Below, piece after piece: positions 3,245-5,102 of a stretch of DNA of 5,102 nt (positions are counted from its first letter, which is position 1; each line of letters starts with the position of its first letter). This stretch comes from Planctomycetota bacterium. Its GTDB lineage: Bacteria > Planctomycetota > MHYJ01 > WSZJ01 > JACPWG01. The stretch covers positions 1-5,102 of the forward strand of contig JACRIP010000304.1 of assembly GCA_016220045.1 (NCBI GenBank), read 5' to 3'. Position numbers and translations under genes: made by a program. The notes below the pieces were generated by a model. It was not told where the DNA came from, did not search any database, and worked only from the letters and a program-made list of their open reading frames with translations.

Positions 3245-5102
3245 GTGGCGGTCGGACGTGGGCGGGGAGGCGAGGCGGAGCCGGACGGCGCGGGCGCCGT
3301 CGAGATCGTATTCGAACGCCACCTGTGCGAGGTCGTGGTGACCGGGGCGGTGGCGGGCGACACCGCGGCGGGGTATCGGCGGCGGGTGGAGCGCGTGGCG
3401 CGGCAGATCGGCGATGAGCTGGCGGGGCGGCTGGCGGCCATTCTGCCGGCGAGCGACGAGGTGGTGCTGGTGCGGCGGGTCGAGGTGGAGGTGGAGGTGT
3501 CACCCGGCACCCTCGACGCGTTTCGGCCCGCGCGGGGCGGCGGCGCGACCGCTGCGGTTCGACGCGCGGGCGAGGAGCTCGGGGAGGCCGGGGAGCCCTT
3601 CGCGCCGGCGGCGGCGGGAGCACTCGGGGGCGTGACGCAGGCGTGGGCGCGCGCGGTGAGCGCGGGCGTGGCGCGCCGGCTGGAAGAGGCCGGGGGACTG
3701 GGCGGGAGCGCGGAGGCGCGCGGCGGCGCGGGCGCGGGCGCCGGCGCTGCAGGAGCGCCGCTGGGGGGCGACCCGGCGGTCGTGCGGTTCCCCGATCGGG
3801 CGGCGTACGTCGCGTGTTTCCTCTCGGACCTGCTGCGCGGGCGCGCGTGGAGTCGCTGGTTCTACGGCACGTTTGCCTCGCTGCAGGCGTTGCCGACGCA
3901 CGCGGCGGCGGAGACCCTGCTCGGACGTTGGCCGCGCGAAATCGGGGAGGTGCTGGTGCGGCTGGCGGCGCGTGGCGATGCGGCCGAGCTGGCGGAGCTG
4001 GTGGGGGAGACCGGCTGCCATGCGCTGGTCCGCCAGGCGGCGGAGGCGGCGGAGCGCGCGGGTGGATGGCCGATCGGCGAAGCGCTGCGGATCGTCGTGC
4101 GGACCGCGGGGCGGGCGCTCGACGCGGAGGCGGCGCGGCGGGGGGGCGGGGAGGTTGCCGCGGGCCTGGACGCGCGCGGCCTCTTCTCCGCCTGGATCGA
4201 GGCGTTGGGGAGCGCCGGCGGGGCGCGCGAGCGCCTGCCGATGGCTGCGGTGATCACCCTGCTTGATCGCTTGCGCTGGGTGTGGCGGCGCGCGGCCGAG
4301 CCGTCGGGGTTCGCCGCCTACCTCGCCGGGCAAAGCGCGACCGTGCCGGCGGGACTGGCCGAGGCCGTGGGCGGTGACGAAGGCGGACTGCTGCGCGCGC
4401 TGCGGGAGGCGGCGCGGGAGGCCGAGCCGGGGTGGCTGGCCGGGGCCCTGGGCGGGGGCGAGGGGGGGAGCCGTGGGGATGATGGGGGTGGCGGGAGCCG
4501 TGGGTGGTTCGGACCTACCCTCTCCCCTGCCCTCCCCCGCTGCGGCGGGGGAGGGGGAGATGGGGGTCGCGGCGACGCGGACGGCGGAGCGGGGGGAGAT
4601 GGTGGCCGCGGCGACGGCGCGGATGGCGTGGCGTCGCCGTTCCTGGGCGTGGCGCTGCTCCTGGGGCCGCTCGCGGAACTGGGGCTCTGGGAGGCGCTGC
4701 GGGGCGAGGGAGTGGACGAGGAACCGGCGCGGGCGATCCTGCTGGCGACGCTCCTGGCGGCGCTGGGCGGGGCCGAGGGGCGGATGGCGCGGATGGATGC
4801 GGCGCTGGCGGCGCTGGTCGGCTGCGTGGAGGTGCCGGGGGCGGAGGTGCTGCATCAGGCGTTCGCCGGACCTGGCGCCGAAGTCGGGGCGAGCGTGCAG
4901 GAGGGTCTGGTACGCCGGTTGGTGGAGGGGGGGCGCGTGCGGGTCGCGCCGGCCGGCGCCTTGCTGGTGCACGTCGCGCCGGAAGCGTCGGCGGCACGCG
5001 CCGGCGGGAGGCGCCGGTGCGGGGTGCTGCAGGACGCGGCGACGGGCTTCTGGTGCGGACTCGGGGCGGCCGGGCGGGCGGGGGTCCACCGGCTGCTCAT
5101 GC
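3245..5102 (+). CDS. Large Ala/Gly-rich tape-measure-like protein of a contractile injection system (3' end outside window)
   Basis: From GTG 3245 this frame stays open to the right edge (619 codons plus one base). Residues 19-93 show a beta-alpha-beta layout (VEIVFERHLCEVVVTG; helix RRVERVARQIGDELAGRLAAIL; DEVVLVRRVEVEVEV) that resembles the start of the contractile injection system tape-measure family (Afp14-like), which likewise pairs an opening strand and helices with a 'l.i.rLevdvG'-type strand. TQAWARAVSAGVARRLEE (131-148) is a short helix after a linker. Residues 179-330 are helical, with RFPDRAAYVACFLSDLLRGR (181-200) and then AWSRWFYGTFASLQALP (201-217), a pattern I recall from eCIS-associated hypotheticals. 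Residues 331-402 are helical. A Gly/Asp linker (403-463) contains an intergenic-type palindrome in frame. SPFLGVALLLGPLAELGLWEAL (464-485) begins another helical domain. No signal peptide is seen. The likely role is tail-length control or assembly, acting in the cytoplasm. Family membership is inferred by eye. In related systems an AAA+ ATPase gene often lies nearby, so one may follow. Confidence 0.75.
   Translation, partial: MAVGRGRGGEAEPDGAGAVEIVFERHLCEVVVTGAVAGDTAAGYRRRVERVARQIGDELAGRLAAILPASDEVVLVRRVEVEVEVSPGTLDAFRPARGGGATAAVRRAGEELGEAGEPFAPAAAGALGGVTQAWARAVSAGVARRLEEAGGLGGSAEARGGAGAGAGAAGAPLGGDPAVVRFPDRAAYVACFLSDLLRGRAWSRWFYGTFASLQALPTHAAAETLLGRWPREIGEVLVRLAARGDAAELAELVGETGCHALVRQAAEAAERAGGWPIGEALRIVVRTAGRALDAEAARRGGGEVAAGLDARGLFSAWIEALGSAGGARERLPMAAVITLLDRLRWVWRRAAEPSGFAAYLAGQSATVPAGLAEAVGGDEGGLLRALREAAREAEPGWLAGALGGGEGGSRGDDGGGGSRGWFGPTLSPALPRCGGGGGDGGRGDADGGAGGDGGRGDGADGVASPFLGVALLLGPLAELGLWEALRGEGVDEEPARAILLATLLAALGGAEGRMARMDAALAALVGCVEVPGAEVLHQAFAGPGAEVGASVQEGLVRRLVEGGRVRVAPAGALLVHVAPEASAARAGGRRRCGVLQDAATGFWCGLGAAGRAGVHRLLM
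4466..4504 (+). repeat. In-frame 27-bp-spaced direct repeat GGGAGCCGTGGG
   Basis: GGGAGCCGTGGG occurs at 4466-4477 and again at 4493-4504. The 27-base spacing is nine codons, so both copies encode the same GSRG in the linker of the tape-measure-like protein (residues about 408-411 and 417-420). This suggests growth of the linker by duplication while keeping the frame. Confidence 0.7.
4517..4562. repeat. REP/MITE-like G+C-rich palindrome inside the coding sequence
   Basis: CCCTCCCCCGC (4530-4540) and GCGGGGGAGGG (4545-4555) form a perfect 11-bp stem with a four-base TGCG loop. An outer arm TCTCCCC (4521-4527) can pair with GGGGAGA (4554-4560) in a shifted register, giving an imperfect palindrome of about 40-46 bases. 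The sequence matches in style a widespread class of dispersed intergenic palindromes of the CCCTCTCCCC...GGGGGAGAGG kind, whose accidental translations read 'TLSPALPR..GGG' on one strand and 'SPSPAAAGEGRGEGR' on the other. Both are produced here: + frame residues 425-432 are TLSPALPR, and the minus strand gives SPSPAAAGEGRGEGR. It lies in the linker of the large protein, with no frameshift or stop. Confidence 0.75.
4553..4616 (+). repeat. In-frame 39-bp tandem duplication in the Gly/Asp linker
   Basis: GGGGGAGATGGGGGTCGCGG (from 4553) recurs as GGGGGAGATGGTGGCCGCGG (from 4592), with two substitutions, and the match continues through CGACG. The 39-base period is 13 codons, giving DGGRGD at residues 439-444 and 452-457. 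The first unit overlaps the right arm of the palindrome at 4517-4562, so part of the palindrome appears to have been duplicated with it. Confidence 0.7.

Noticed and set aside
3643..4266. 207-codon + strand Gly/Arg-rich frame
   Set aside because: It lies wholly inside the tape-measure-like gene in a different frame and has no patterned hydrophobic segments.
3500..5089. 529-codon minus-strand frame opposite the tape-measure-like gene
   Set aside because: It is low-complexity Arg/Pro/Ala sequence, and it contains SPSPAAAGEGRGEGR, the known-style accidental translation of the palindrome at 4517-4562.

Overview
The window is a very GC-rich stretch of bacterial DNA. Hand-counted 60-base samples of coding sequence run from about 58% to 85% GC. 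All real coding lies on the + strand: three open frames that end inside the window and one that runs off the right edge, plus a repeat-rich gap. No gene identifies the species. Composition, GTG starts and dispersed intergenic repeats suit a high-GC soil or sediment phylum (for example Acidobacteria, Planctomycetes, Chloroflexi, Gemmatimonadetes or an uncultured relative), but I cannot place it further.

The best reading is an internal piece of a contractile phage-tail-like operon, most likely an extracellular contractile injection system (eCIS). The evidence is a combination of unusual proteins, not one hallmark gene; sheath, tube, spike, baseplate and ATPase genes are not in the window. In order: (1) the C-terminal 182 codons of a protein entering from the left, with a beta-rich domain ending in a GG-x-F-x-S-W-F signature (1-549); (2) a complete 584-residue protein with the N-terminal 'NYFTRQLLTPEDL...EQ.YH...RRRHN...WGVVTGL' signature that I recall from eCIS loci, then a tail-fibre-like series of short beta repeats and a separate C-terminal domain (626-2380); (3) a 302-base non-coding gap of about 56% GC filled with short tandem and inverted repeats (2381-2682); (4) a 181-residue protein whose last ~110 residues look like an invasin/intimin-type Ig domain (2683-3228); (5) the first 619 codons of a large Ala/Gly/Arg-rich protein that runs past the window end and resembles the eCIS tape-measure-associated family (3245-5102).

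Genes 1 and 2 are separated by 76 bases, and genes 3 and 4 by 16 bases, each downstream gene having its own Shine-Dalgarno-like sequence. This suggests one transcript, possibly with a second unit starting in the repeat-rich gap. A working model is that genes 1-3 supply surface-exposed fibre, adhesin or baseplate decorations and gene 4 takes part in tail-length control or assembly.

The most unusual detail is in gene 4. A palindrome of a type normally found dispersed between genes sits inside the reading frame (4517-4562), in a Gly/Asp-rich linker made of in-frame 27-bp and 39-bp direct repeats, and the frame stays open through it.
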